From JBKECY01 sp047975025 (GTDB lineage: Bacteria > Bacillota > Clostridia > Lachnospirales > Lachnospiraceae), in contig JBKECY010000065.1 of assembly GCA_047975025.1 (NCBI GenBank), positions 1 through 28,793 of the forward strand: a stretch of 28,793 bases of DNA. The letters run 5' to 3'. Shown one piece after another: positions 1 to 6,978 of the stretch. Positions within the stretch are counted from its first letter, which is position 1. The number at the start of each line of letters is the position of its first letter. The notes under the pieces were generated by a model, which saw only the letters and a program-made list of their open reading frames with translations, searched no databases and was not told the DNA's origin. Made by a program: the position numbers and the translations under genes.

Positions 1-26
1 TAAAATAGAGCTATAATACATACAAA

Positions 27-55
27 GGGCAAAGCCCGAAAAATCGGCTTTGCCC
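27..55 (-). terminator. Hairpin downstream of the pirin gene, weak terminator
   Basis: A perfect 10-bp inverted repeat (GGGCAAAGCC at 27-36, GGCTTTGCCC at 46-55) encloses a 9-nt loop. Read on the minus strand, the stem is followed by only a short T-rich tract (TTTGTATG), so termination would be weak. It lies about 110 nt beyond the pirin stop codon and is the best candidate end for the MarR-pirin transcript. Confidence 0.45.
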
Positions 56-117
56 GAATATAACTATCAACCTTTCTTATATCAGTTTTTGCATTTACAC
101 AAAACTTGAAACAGTCT

Positions 118-159
118 CGGCACCAGCTGTTTTTACAAGCCGGTGCCCGGTATTTTTTT
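118..159 (+). terminator. Plus-strand intrinsic terminator of a gene left of the window
   Basis: GGCACC (119-124) pairs with GGTGCC (142-147), with additional AGC pairing near the loop, and is followed on the plus strand by a run of seven T (153-159). The orientation suits a rightward-transcribed gene ending before position 1, convergent with the pirin gene. No coding sequence in this window uses it. Confidence 0.6.
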
Positions 160-163
160 ATTT

Positions 164-868
164 TCATTCTGACTTAGCCATTTCTATCAGCAGAAAGTGG
201 CTTTTTTCTTTTGCATGTATTGCAAAACTCTCTTCTGTAATTTCCAGAGCATCTCTCGTCTGCACTTCCTGGCCAGCCGCCTCAGCCTCACCTTCAATTA
301 ACAGCAGGTATGCCTGTCTTCCCGCCTCCACAGTAAGCTGTAACTCAGCACCTTGTGCGATTTCTGTCGCGTATACATGCACATCCGCATGCAGCTGAAT
401 CGGGAAGCGCCCGTCACCGTCGCCGGAAGCAATCGGCATCCATATGCCTTCGCGCTCTTCCCAAGCAAAACGATAGTCTCCATAATTGGGTACGTACCCT
501 TTGCGGTCCGTAAAAAACCAGATTTGCAGGAAACGCAGGTTTCTGCCCCCCCAATTGTACTCACTATGTGTAATTCCGGTACCGGCACTCATATACTGCG
601 CCTGACCTCTGTGCAGTGTCTGCTTATTGTTCATACTGTCTGCATGTGTAAGCTCGCCCTCTACCACATAAGATACAATTTCAAAATCTTTATGGGGATG
701 CGTCCCAAAACCGGTCTGCGGCTGAACTATATCATCATTTAGCACCCGCAGTACTCCAAAATGCACATTCTCTGGATTATAATATTCGGCAAATGAAAAA
801 TGGAAATGGCTGTCCAGCCAGCCGAGCTTACTACGGCCTAATGTATCGTGTTTTATAAAACGTATCAT
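164..868 (-). CDS. Pirin family protein (YhhW-like bicupin)
   Basis: This is a 234-residue pirin-family protein, the usual length of the short YhhW type. The N-terminal cupin carries the full metal site: the THPHKDFE stretch supplies H57 and H59, and ITHSE supplies H101 and E103. These match in spacing the His-His-His-Glu site known in E. coli YhhW. Several family members have quercetin 2,3-dioxygenase activity in vitro, but the physiological substrate is generally unclear. The ATG has a good AGGAGG site inside the end of the MarR gene, whose stop codon is only 2 nt away, so translation is probably coupled. Being downstream of an MhqR-like repressor fits a role in handling quinones or aromatic electrophiles; this is inference. 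Family assignment is secure, substrate is not. Confidence 0.88.
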   Translation of the reverse strand: MIRFIKHDTLGRSKLGWLDSHFHFSFAEYYNPENVHFGVLRVLNDDIVQPQTGFGTHPHKDFEIVSYVVEGELTHADSMNNKQTLHRGQAQYMSAGTGITHSEYNWGGRNLRFLQIWFFTDRKGYVPNYGDYRFAWEEREGIWMPIASGDGDGRFPIQLHADVHVYATEIAQGAELQLTVEAGRQAYLLLIEGEAEAAGQEVQTRDALEITEESFAIHAKEKSHFLLIEMAKSE

Positions 869-870
869 AC

Positions 871-1314
871 TTATACCTCCTGTTCATAATTCTCAACTGA
901 TTTCCCCAGTTTTTTTAAAAGCTTCATCAGCATCTCTGCTTCTTCTTCCGTCAATACCGCAAGCATCTCCTGAATGAACTTGTTATGTCGGGGAATAACA
1001 CTATGCATCAGCTCTGTTCCCTGCTCAGTTAACTCAGCGTAATAGATCCGCTTATCCTGTTCATCCACTACTTTGCGAAGCAGCTTCTTGTTCTCCAGCT
1101 TTGTAACAACGTACGTCATGCTGCCGCTCGTAAGCAATACCTTGGAGGCTAACTGCTGAATCGCCTGCGGCCCTCTATGATATAACACCTCGAGAACCAT
1201 AAATTCTGATGTTCCGAACCCATGTCCTCGCATGTCCTGTTTATCTGCCTGTGTCAGGCTTCGGTATGCCCGGGCAAGGATGACATATAACTTCAATGCT
1301 TTCTCCTGTTCCAC
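871..1314 (-). CDS. MarR family repressor, MhqR-like
   Basis: A 147-residue winged-helix MarR protein. The start is taken as the GTG at 1314, not the upstream ATG at 1425. An AGAGGTGG site lies 4 nt before the GTG, and the longer reading would add 37 unsupported residues and run through the promoter and operator. The order is an N-terminal dimerisation helix (KLYVILARAYRSL), the helix-turn-helix around residues 50-75 (IQQLASKVLLTSGSMTYVV), the wing (DEQDKRIYYAEL), and a C-terminal helix ending in LLKKLGK. From memory this pattern is close to Bacillus subtilis MhqR, which senses quinone-like electrophiles. It is the first gene of a two-gene unit with the pirin and is very likely autoregulated through the palindrome over its own promoter. 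Confidence 0.85.
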   Translation of the reverse strand: MEQEKALKLYVILARAYRSLTQADKQDMRGHGFGTSEFMVLEVLYHRGPQAIQQLASKVLLTSGSMTYVVTKLENKKLLRKVVDEQDKRIYYAELTEQGTELMHSVIPRHNKFIQEMLAVLTEEEAEMLMKLLKKLGKSVENYEQEV

Positions 1315-1334
1315 GCTTCCACCTCTTCTCCATA

Positions 1335-1360
1335 CAATTATCTTGAACTCAAGATAATTG
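1335..1360. promoter_or_regulatory. MarR/MhqR-type operator, perfect palindrome
   Basis: Two 12-bp arms, CAATTATCTTGA (1335-1346) and TCAAGATAATTG (1349-1360), are exact inverted repeats with a 2-bp centre. The core TATCTTGA-TCAAGATA resembles the B. subtilis MhqR box (TATCTcgA-TcgAGATA, recalled). It overlaps the -10 hexamer and the expected transcription start of the MarR gene, the classic position for autorepression. Confidence 0.85.
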
Positions 1361-1385
1361 TAACACCTGACTTTTATTTTGTCAA
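1357..1385 (-). promoter_or_regulatory. Sigma-A promoter of the marR-pirin unit
   Basis: On the minus strand the -35 is TTGACA (1385-1380) and the -10 is TACAAT (1362-1357), separated by exactly 17 nt. This is nearly consensus and therefore strong when not repressed. The operator at 1335-1360 covers the -10 and start site. Confidence 0.85.
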
Positions 1386-1408
1386 CTCTTCCCATGCAAA
1401 CCCCATGC

Positions 1409-1440
1409 AAAAAGGCCTTCGGCATTTACCGAAGACCTTA
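1409..1440 (-). terminator. Intrinsic terminator after iolG
   Basis: The minus-strand transcript forms an 11-bp stem, AAGGTCTTCGG with CCGAAGGCCTT (one G-U pair), with a 6-nt loop, followed by a T5 run. It lies about 30 nt beyond the iolG stop codon and separates the inositol genes from the marR promoter. Confidence 0.8.
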
Positions 1441-1470
1441 TCCTGCACTGCTTTGAAGAACCTATATGTA

Positions 1471-2487
1471 TTAGATTTCCGACAGTTTTACCGGACGTCC
1501 TTCATCAAGTGATTTCTTGGCAGCAATAGCAATTTTAACTGGCTGTAAGCCATCAAAACCACTGACTGCAACTTCTTTATCATTTTGTACAGCATCAATA
1601 AATTCTTTCACTTCCTGGATAAATGCGGCATTATAGCGCTCAAGGAAGAACCATGTAGGCTTAGCACTTTCTACGCCCTCTGCCGTACTGATCTGAGCAG
1701 TGTTGGCCAGATCATTTGCAACATGGACACAGCCCTTAGCACAGTGCACTTCAGTTCTTTGATCGTATCCATAAGGAGCTTTACGACTGTTATCAATTAC
1801 ACCAATCGCACCATTCTCAAATTTCAGCATAACGATTGCCGTATCAACATCGTCGTATTTAGCAAAATCAGGATCAATCAATACAGTTCCATACGTAGAA
1901 ACTTCTGTTACTTCGCTTCCTGACAGATAACGAACCATATCAAAATCATGGATCATCATATCTGCAAAAATACCGCCTGAAACTTTTACATATTCCATTG
2001 GGGGAGCTTCCGGATCACGTGAGGTCACCTTAACAATATGGGGTGCTCCTAATTTGCCTGATGCCACTGTATCTCTGACGGCTTTGTGGTTGTGGTCAAA
2101 ACGACGCACAAATCCAACGGCCAGTTTAACATTTGCTTTTTCAACTGCTGCAAGAGCTTCTTCGATTTTGGAAATATCTGTGTGAATTGGTTTTTCACAG
2201 AAGATGTGCTTTCCTGCCTCAGCTGCTTTGATAATAAAATCAGCATGTGTATCGGTTGATGAACAGATAAACACCGCATCGACGTCTGGATCTGCAAAAA
2301 CTTCTGCAGGATCGCTGGTACATTTTGCAATTCCCAGACTTTCTGCCCAAGCCTTCATGTCATCATTCATAAATGGATCTGCTACTACCACTACCTCAGC
2401 ATCCGGCACTGAATTCTGAATATTCATCCCATGAAGTCTGCCGATTCTGCCAGCTCCCATAAGCCCGATTCTTAATTTTTTTGCCAT
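1471..2487 (-). CDS. iolG: Inositol 2-dehydrogenase, Thermotoga-type IolG (Gfo/Idh/MocA)
   Basis: A 338-residue Gfo/Idh/MocA oxidoreductase expected to oxidise myo-inositol to scyllo-inosose with NAD+. The N-terminal Rossmann fold has GAGRIG at 11-16. CEKP supplies the catalytic lysine K99, and GGIFADMMIHDFD supplies D176 and H180, so the Lys-Asp-His set is complete. The C-terminal half has the SRKAPYGYDQRTEV stretch typical of inositol dehydrogenases. From memory the middle of the protein (SRDPEAPPMEYVKVSGG) is strikingly close to T. maritima IolG. The ATG follows GAGAGGA with 7-nt spacing. It is last in a minus-strand group with iolO 49 nt upstream, and iolM and iolN lie in the neighbouring operon, which supports the inositol role. 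A close substrate such as another inositol isomer cannot be excluded. Confidence 0.85.
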   Translation of the reverse strand: MAKKLRIGLMGAGRIGRLHGMNIQNSVPDAEVVVVADPFMNDDMKAWAESLGIAKCTSDPAEVFADPDVDAVFICSSTDTHADFIIKAAEAGKHIFCEKPIHTDISKIEEALAAVEKANVKLAVGFVRRFDHNHKAVRDTVASGKLGAPHIVKVTSRDPEAPPMEYVKVSGGIFADMMIHDFDMVRYLSGSEVTEVSTYGTVLIDPDFAKYDDVDTAIVMLKFENGAIGVIDNSRKAPYGYDQRTEVHCAKGCVHVANDLANTAQISTAEGVESAKPTWFFLERYNAAFIQEVKEFIDAVQNDKEVAVSGFDGLQPVKIAIAAKKSLDEGRPVKLSEI

Positions 2488-2536
2488 ACTCTTTTCCTCT
2501 CTTTGCTTGTAATTTATATTTAATTTTTATTACTCA

Positions 2537-3352
2537 CTACATAAGCTGTTGAAGATGCTGCAGCGCTTTACGCGCAGTTTCTTCCCCATCACCTCTCGGA
2601 AAGCACTCCACAGACAGATATCCGTCGTACTCTGCTTGTTCTAATGTCTGCAGGATTGCCGCAAAATCCAGCTGTCCGCTTCCCGGATACCACCTCTGGT
2701 TATCCGCCAGATGAAAATACCCAATGCGTTTGCCGGCTTTTCGAATCGTCTCTAACATATCGTCTTCTTCAATATTCATATGAAAGGTGTCCAGATGCAC
2801 ATAACAGTTATCCAGCTGATGTTCCTCCAGAAATCCGGCCAATTCCGCACCCGTTGTAAATACATTTACTTCATAATGGTTAATCACTTCTATATTGATT
2901 CTGACATTTCTGGGTTTGGCATACTCATTTAAAATACTAAGATTTTTGGCCAGACGGTTCATATAAACCGCTCTGTCACGACCTGCCGGTACATTCCCTT
3001 TGACCCACCCAAGTACAATATCTGCCGCCAGATTCGATGCCATGTCAATGTAGGCATACATTCCTTTCATTGCCGCTTCCACTACGAACGGTTCATCCGA
3101 CATCAGGCTGCAATGTCCTTCTGTATTCAGACGCCCTGTGATAATCTGGGCAATCCTTACATTCTCCTCTTTCATTACCTGTCGAATCGAATCATAGGCA
3201 AGCACTACATCTTCCCTTGTATGCACCTCAATTGCCTGATATCCAAGTGCCGCTGCCGTTCTCAGGTTATCCTCGATCGTCCCTTTAAGCAGTATGGGCG
3301 CTGTCTGCGGTGCCGCATCGGCAGAAGAAAGTGCAAGTTTCCATTGCTTCAT
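2537..3352 (-). CDS. iolO: 5-keto-L-gluconate epimerase family protein (IolO)
   Basis: A 271-residue AP-endonuclease-2/xylose-isomerase-like TIM barrel. The four expected metal ligands are visible: E155 (RINIEVINHYE), D188 (VHLDTFHMNIEE), H214 (GYFHLADNQRW) and E249 (LSVECFPRGDG). The opening ALSSADAA, the DTFHMNIEE block and the ADNQRWYPGSGQLDF block match what I remember of T. maritima IolO, which epimerises 5-keto-L-gluconate to D-tagaturonate. The start has GGAGG 8 nt upstream. It sits 17 nt after a Gfo/Idh gene and 49 nt before iolG, so the three are probably co-transcribed. Hydroxypyruvate isomerase or tagatose epimerase families share the fold, but the complete IolG-IolM-IolN context favours IolO. 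Confidence 0.78.
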   Translation of the reverse strand: MKQWKLALSSADAAPQTAPILLKGTIEDNLRTAAALGYQAIEVHTREDVVLAYDSIRQVMKEENVRIAQIITGRLNTEGHCSLMSDEPFVVEAAMKGMYAYIDMASNLAADIVLGWVKGNVPAGRDRAVYMNRLAKNLSILNEYAKPRNVRINIEVINHYEVNVFTTGAELAGFLEEHQLDNCYVHLDTFHMNIEEDDMLETIRKAGKRIGYFHLADNQRWYPGSGQLDFAAILQTLEQAEYDGYLSVECFPRGDGEETARKALQHLQQLM

Positions 3353-3369
3353 CTCTCATTCCTCCAAAT

Positions 3370-4377
3370 TCATTCATGGTTCTTCAAATAGGCTTCATGA
3401 AGCTGCAGAGCGAATTTTAAGCCTCGGATTCCATCCTGTACAGTCGTCTTCGGCTCCCTGTCGTCACGAATGCATTCAACAAAGTCTTTCATTTCCAAAT
3501 AGAAAGCCTCGCCCCAACGCTCCAGAAAACTATCCTGACACTCTTCCACATAGCCCTGCGGTGTGTATTGGCCGACAAAATTCTTGCGCGGCACAGTACT
3601 AATCGTAATCGTCCCCTTGGTGCCGACAATTTCAGCCGAAGAAGAGGAACATGTATGAGTTCTCCCTACCTGAATATAGGCAGATGTCTGATTATCAAAT
3701 TTTGTAAGAGAGAAGCCATTGTCATAGTCGCCATATTCTGCCAATTCTTCGCAGACATAGGCACCGCCCAGCGCATAGCTCTCTACCGGCTCACCCTGTA
3801 AGAACCATCTCGCCAGATCCGCATCATGACTTCCCATCTCGATAAACCAGGGAACGTAGATCTTATCCTTAACTCCCTGCAGATGTGCCGGCAACACACT
3901 GGCCGGATCCAACCCTGAGGCTTTATATAAAATCGGGCGTCCGATTTCTCCACTCTCAATTTTCTGCTTCGCCTGCGCATAGGAAGGATCAAAGCGGCGC
4001 ATAAAGCCAATCATGAACTTGCGGTCGGCATTGTCCGTTACGGCGGTTTCAATCTCCTGGGTTTCTTCCAGGGTCTTAGCGAGCGGCTTCTCTGTAAATA
4101 TATGCTTTTTGGCTTTGCAGGCTTTGATAATCTGCTCTTTGTGCGCTGCTGCGCCAGTAGCGATAACAACCGCATCAATTTCAGGATTGGCGAGCATCGC
4201 GTCATATTCAGTGTATCCAAACGGAATATCAAACTCCTCTTGCATCGCTTTCACCTTGCTTTCTGTGCGGGCGCACACAGCAAGTGCCTCAGCATGAGGA
4301 ATACGGTATACCAGATTGGACAAATGCATATACCCCATTGAACCTACACCAACTATTCCAATTCTAATTTTATCCAT
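3370..4377 (-). CDS. Gfo/Idh/MocA oxidoreductase with Glu at the catalytic Asp position
   Basis: A 335-residue NAD(P)-dependent sugar/cyclitol dehydrogenase. The start is placed at the second of two consecutive ATGs (4377), which lies 6 nt from AAAGG; the first is too close. The Rossmann motif GVGSMG spans residues 10-15, TEKP gives catalytic K97, and GFMRRFDPSY is the usual family signature. At the Asp-x3-His position the protein reads WFIEMGSHDADLARW, so E180 replaces Asp while H184 is kept. It is closely related in layout to the gene at 4542, including the GFMRRFDPSY block, and the two probably arose by duplication. It leads the iolO-iolG group. The substrate is unknown; a scyllo- or other inositol isomer is a reasonable guess. 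Confidence 0.75.
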   Translation of the reverse strand: MDKIRIGIVGVGSMGYMHLSNLVYRIPHAEALAVCARTESKVKAMQEEFDIPFGYTEYDAMLANPEIDAVVIATGAAAHKEQIIKACKAKKHIFTEKPLAKTLEETQEIETAVTDNADRKFMIGFMRRFDPSYAQAKQKIESGEIGRPILYKASGLDPASVLPAHLQGVKDKIYVPWFIEMGSHDADLARWFLQGEPVESYALGGAYVCEELAEYGDYDNGFSLTKFDNQTSAYIQVGRTHTCSSSSAEIVGTKGTITISTVPRKNFVGQYTPQGYVEECQDSFLERWGEAFYLEMKDFVECIRDDREPKTTVQDGIRGLKFALQLHEAYLKNHE

Positions 4378-4457
4378 CATTCACCTTTCCAAGTATATAA
4401 AGGCACTCTTTTTCACATATAAATGTTCACGAACACAATTAATATTTTAACGCATAA

Positions 4458-4522
4458 CTGTCAAAATGTATCTACTCAAAAAGCGATAAATAATCACTGG
4501 TTTTTTTGTATCATTTTGACAG
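4458..4522 (-). repeat. Long inverted repeat between two Gfo/Idh genes
   Basis: CTGTCAAAATG (4458-4468) is exactly mirrored by CATTTTGACAG (4512-4522). Inside it, a further A-rich/T-rich pair can extend the stem. On the minus strand the right-hand arm read out at 4464-4459 also spells TTGACA, a possible -35 for the gene starting at 4377. A short palindrome, TGTTCACGAACA, follows at about 4425-4436. It could be a terminator for the gene ending at 4542, a leader structure or an operator pair; the sequence does not decide. Confidence 0.45.
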
Positions 4523-4541
4523 CTGCATCTAGTATTTGGTT

Positions 4542-5567
4542 TTAGTACTCTACTTTAATTAATTCATGATTCTCAATTGAGGCTTTGCATGCATAACAGA
4601 TCTGCGTTGCCTTGGTTCCGTCGTACACAGTCACACCGGGAGTCGTTTTGTTAATAACGCAGTCACAGAAAGACTGAAGTTCTATCACATAGGCTTCGTT
4701 GAAGCGCTCCGGGAAATTACGAACGCATTCTTGTACTACTCCTGTCTTGTCGTATAGAATTGCCAGGTTTTTAGACGGTACCGGGCTTACACGAATGGAA
4801 CCTTCTGTCCCAATAATTTCTGTCTCAATGTGATATCCATGTACAGCAGCGCGTCCTACATGCAGCTGTCCCATGCCGTTATTCTTGAATTTGAAGATAG
4901 AACATGCGGTTTCAAAGTCACCCTGCTCCGTGAATCTTTCATGTTTGCAGGTCGTGCCGATTGAATATACTTCATCTACGTCATCATTTAAGAACCAACG
5001 CATCAAATCAATATCATGCGATGCCATATCGAGGAAAATACCTCCGCTTTTGGGCACATAGCCACTGTCCAAAAGGCTTTCTGCATCCAAGTCAGGATCT
5101 ACACCGGTTGCTTTTACCATATACGGTGTGCCAATCACACCGGCATCGATTTTTTCCTTTGCGTAGGAATACGAAGGATCAAAGCGTCTCATGAAGCCCA
5201 GCATAAAAATCTGATCCGGATATTGCTCTACGATTTTCTCAATTCTTTTGCATTCTTCCACCGATACTGCCAATGGTTTTTCACAGAAGATATGCTTGCC
5301 TGCCGCAAGTGCAATCTCAATTTGCTCCGGATGATATACGCTCGGTGTCACAATGGCAACCGCATCCACGTTCGGGCTTTCGCACATTTCTTTGAAATCA
5401 CTAAACGTCTCCGCCACCTCTAATTCGTTTTTGGCAAACTCCAGCTCCGCCGGCACTACTGAACAAGCAGCTACCAGTTGTGCGCTTGGAATCTTAAATG
5501 CCAGATTTAATGCATGTGCTCTTCCCAGACGTCCCAGACCTGCAATACCGATTCTTACTTTTTTCAT
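4542..5567 (-). CDS. Gfo/Idh/MocA oxidoreductase, inositol dehydrogenase-like
   Basis: A 341-residue dehydrogenase with an intact family active site. GLGRLG (10-15) binds the dinucleotide, CEKP gives K97, and GGIFLDMASHDIDLMRW gives D180 and H184. The GFMRRFDPSY signature is present. The overall pattern (GLGRLGRAHALNL at the start) resembles IolX/IolG-like inositol dehydrogenases, so scyllo-inositol or another isomer is a plausible substrate, but this is not shown by the sequence. The ATG is preceded by AAGAGGT with 7-nt spacing. The gene is flanked by intergenic gaps of 164 and 219 nt and by the terminator at 5689-5740, so it probably starts its own transcript. Confidence 0.78.
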   Translation of the reverse strand: MKKVRIGIAGLGRLGRAHALNLAFKIPSAQLVAACSVVPAELEFAKNELEVAETFSDFKEMCESPNVDAVAIVTPSVYHPEQIEIALAAGKHIFCEKPLAVSVEECKRIEKIVEQYPDQIFMLGFMRRFDPSYSYAKEKIDAGVIGTPYMVKATGVDPDLDAESLLDSGYVPKSGGIFLDMASHDIDLMRWFLNDDVDEVYSIGTTCKHERFTEQGDFETACSIFKFKNNGMGQLHVGRAAVHGYHIETEIIGTEGSIRVSPVPSKNLAILYDKTGVVQECVRNFPERFNEAYVIELQSFCDCVINKTTPGVTVYDGTKATQICYACKASIENHELIKVEY

Positions 5568-5659
5568 AGTTCATACCTCTTCCTTAGTTTAATTTTTACT
5601 ATACTTAAAGCGGCGCTCTGCCTTCCGCTTTGTCCACAAAACAACTGTCAACACGGTAA

Positions 5660-5673
5660 TGTACACGTGCACA
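5660..5673. promoter_or_regulatory. Operator-like palindrome upstream of the Gfo/Idh gene at 4542
   Basis: TGTACACGTGCACA is a 14-bp palindrome with one mismatched pair. It lies about 95 nt upstream of the start at 5567. On the minus strand a TTGACA hexamer (5651-5646) follows about 9 nt downstream, but no good -10 is found 17 nt from it. The rest of 5568-5688 holds a 7-bp hairpin (AAAGCGG with CCGCTTT, about 5607-5631) and nothing else recognisable. Confidence 0.35.
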
Positions 5674-5688
5674 CGTTTATTGTACCGC

Positions 5689-5740
5689 AAAAAGAGACAA
5701 ATGTCTGTACACAAAATTTACAAATCATACGTCTCTTTTT
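5689..5740 (-). terminator. Terminator of the iolM-iolN operon
   Basis: On the minus strand AAAAAGAGAC (5740-5731) pairs exactly with GTCTCTTTTT (5698-5689) across a 32-nt loop, and the 3' arm itself provides the T5 run. It lies about 45 nt beyond the stop of the gene at 5787 and ends the operon that begins with iolM. The long loop makes it weaker than a compact hairpin. Confidence 0.6.
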
Positions 5741-5786
5741 TATCATAAAATCACGAAGCTTTTCTAAAAGCAGGAAATCTTATCTG

Positions 5787-6914
5787 TTATAGGCTGACCC
5801 ATATATTCCCTTTGGCATGGCTCTCGACGCAGGCATCAATAAACTTCACTCCCTGAATCCCATCATGTACTTTGGGATAGAAATATCCGCTTTTCTCGGT
5901 CCCAGCTTTTTTGTCCAGAATTTCCCGGCAGAATTCGTGATATATGTTACCGAACGCCTCATAGTAGCCCTCCGGATGCCCTGCCGGCAAATGTGACATA
6001 CTTAAACTTCCATTGTAATTGTAACTGCGGTTCATAGAATAAATCTGTACCGGTTCACCCAGACGGCTGTATTTGAGCAGTCCTGCGGTTCCATGATACC
6101 ACTCCAGACTCCCCTGCGTTCCGTAAATGCGGATCCGCACATCTGCATCATGGCCGATTGCCACAATGGAAGACCATAACGTACCGGAGATACCACCGTC
6201 AAATTTAAGAAGAACCGTACTGTTCGTTTCTAACGGAATCCCTTCCGGTGTATAGTCAAAACGTGCCAGTACTTCTCTTACTTCCAGTCCTGTGGCCGCT
6301 GTCACCAGATGTTCAAGATGCGTTCCGATATCCGCCGTACACAACGAGCCGGCGCCACGCTCCGGATCCATGCGCCACATGGGTTTGTTCTCTTTTAATC
6401 CAAGCAGCAGCCAGTCCTGGGGGTATTCGGTCGTTACATGCACAATGTCTCCGATTTTGCCATGCTCTACCATTTCCCGCACCTGACGTACCATTGCATA
6501 GCCTGCATAAGAATACGTAAGACCAAAGCATAAATTACGCTCAGCGGCTATTTTTTCCAAATCATAGGCTTCCCGCTGCGTCAGCGTCAGCGGTTTGTCG
6601 CACATGATATGAATTCCCTTTTGCAGAAACGTCTTGGCAATCTCATAATGTGTATCATTCGGCGTCGTGATCGACACAAAATCTATCCCGTCTTTTCTGC
6701 GGCTTTCTTTTTCTGCCATTTCAGCATAGCTCTGATAGACTCTGGACTTGTCTTCTACATTCCACTCCTCAGCCGTCTGCATATTTTTCTCGTAGTTTCT
6801 TGTAAAACAGCCTGCCGTCAGGCGTGCCAGTCCTCCCAGAAACGCCCCACGTCTGTGCACATCTCCTATGAAGGCTCCGTTGCCGCCCCCGATGATTCCA
6901 TAACGTAATTCCAT
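5787..6914 (-). CDS. Gfo/Idh/MocA oxidoreductase of the long (about 375 aa) subfamily
   Basis: A 375-residue dehydrogenase. The start is the internal ATG at 6914, because AAAGGAG lies 7 nt before it and the residues start directly with the Rossmann strand (MELRYGIIGGGNG); the reading from 6947 adds only 11 residues. Nucleotide-binding GGGNG is at 9-13, CDKP gives K107, and CTADIGTH gives D195 and H199. It carries the EYPQDW block (163-168) and the AGHPEGYYEAFGNIY block seen also in the plus-strand protein at 10495, with which it is clearly paralogous over its whole length. It is last in the iolM-iolN-alcohol dehydrogenase operon. The substrate is not known; cyclitol, keto-sugar or glycoside 3-oxidation are all possible in this subfamily. 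Confidence 0.78.
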   Translation of the reverse strand: MELRYGIIGGGNGAFIGDVHRRGAFLGGLARLTAGCFTRNYEKNMQTAEEWNVEDKSRVYQSYAEMAEKESRRKDGIDFVSITTPNDTHYEIAKTFLQKGIHIMCDKPLTLTQREAYDLEKIAAERNLCFGLTYSYAGYAMVRQVREMVEHGKIGDIVHVTTEYPQDWLLLGLKENKPMWRMDPERGAGSLCTADIGTHLEHLVTAATGLEVREVLARFDYTPEGIPLETNSTVLLKFDGGISGTLWSSIVAIGHDADVRIRIYGTQGSLEWYHGTAGLLKYSRLGEPVQIYSMNRSYNYNGSLSMSHLPAGHPEGYYEAFGNIYHEFCREILDKKAGTEKSGYFYPKVHDGIQGVKFIDACVESHAKGNIWVSL

Positions 6915-6932
6915 ATCAGTCTCCTTTTTAGA

Positions 6933-6963
6933 CAGAAGCAGCGCCATTGCGGCGCCGATTCTG
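6933..6963 (-). other. Intercistronic hairpin before the gene at 5787
   Basis: CAGAA (6933-6937) pairs with TTCTG (6959-6963), with an inner GCGCC/GGCGC stem (6941-6945, 6951-6955). It sits in the 64-nt gap after the alcohol dehydrogenase stop and just upstream of the ribosome binding site at about 6922-6928. It could affect translation or mRNA stability of the last gene. No T run follows, so it is not a terminator. Confidence 0.35.
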
Positions 6964-6978
6964 AAGTATGATATTTTT

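Noticed and set aside
353..742. Plus-strand open frame of 129 codons
   Set aside because: It lies opposite the pirin gene, has no ribosome binding site and no recognisable domain, and is a shadow of that gene.
1315..1425. N-terminal extension of the MarR protein from the ATG at 1425
   Set aside because: It crosses the operator and promoter, has no good ribosome binding site, and the GTG at 1314 has one; the added residues do not look like a MarR N-terminus.
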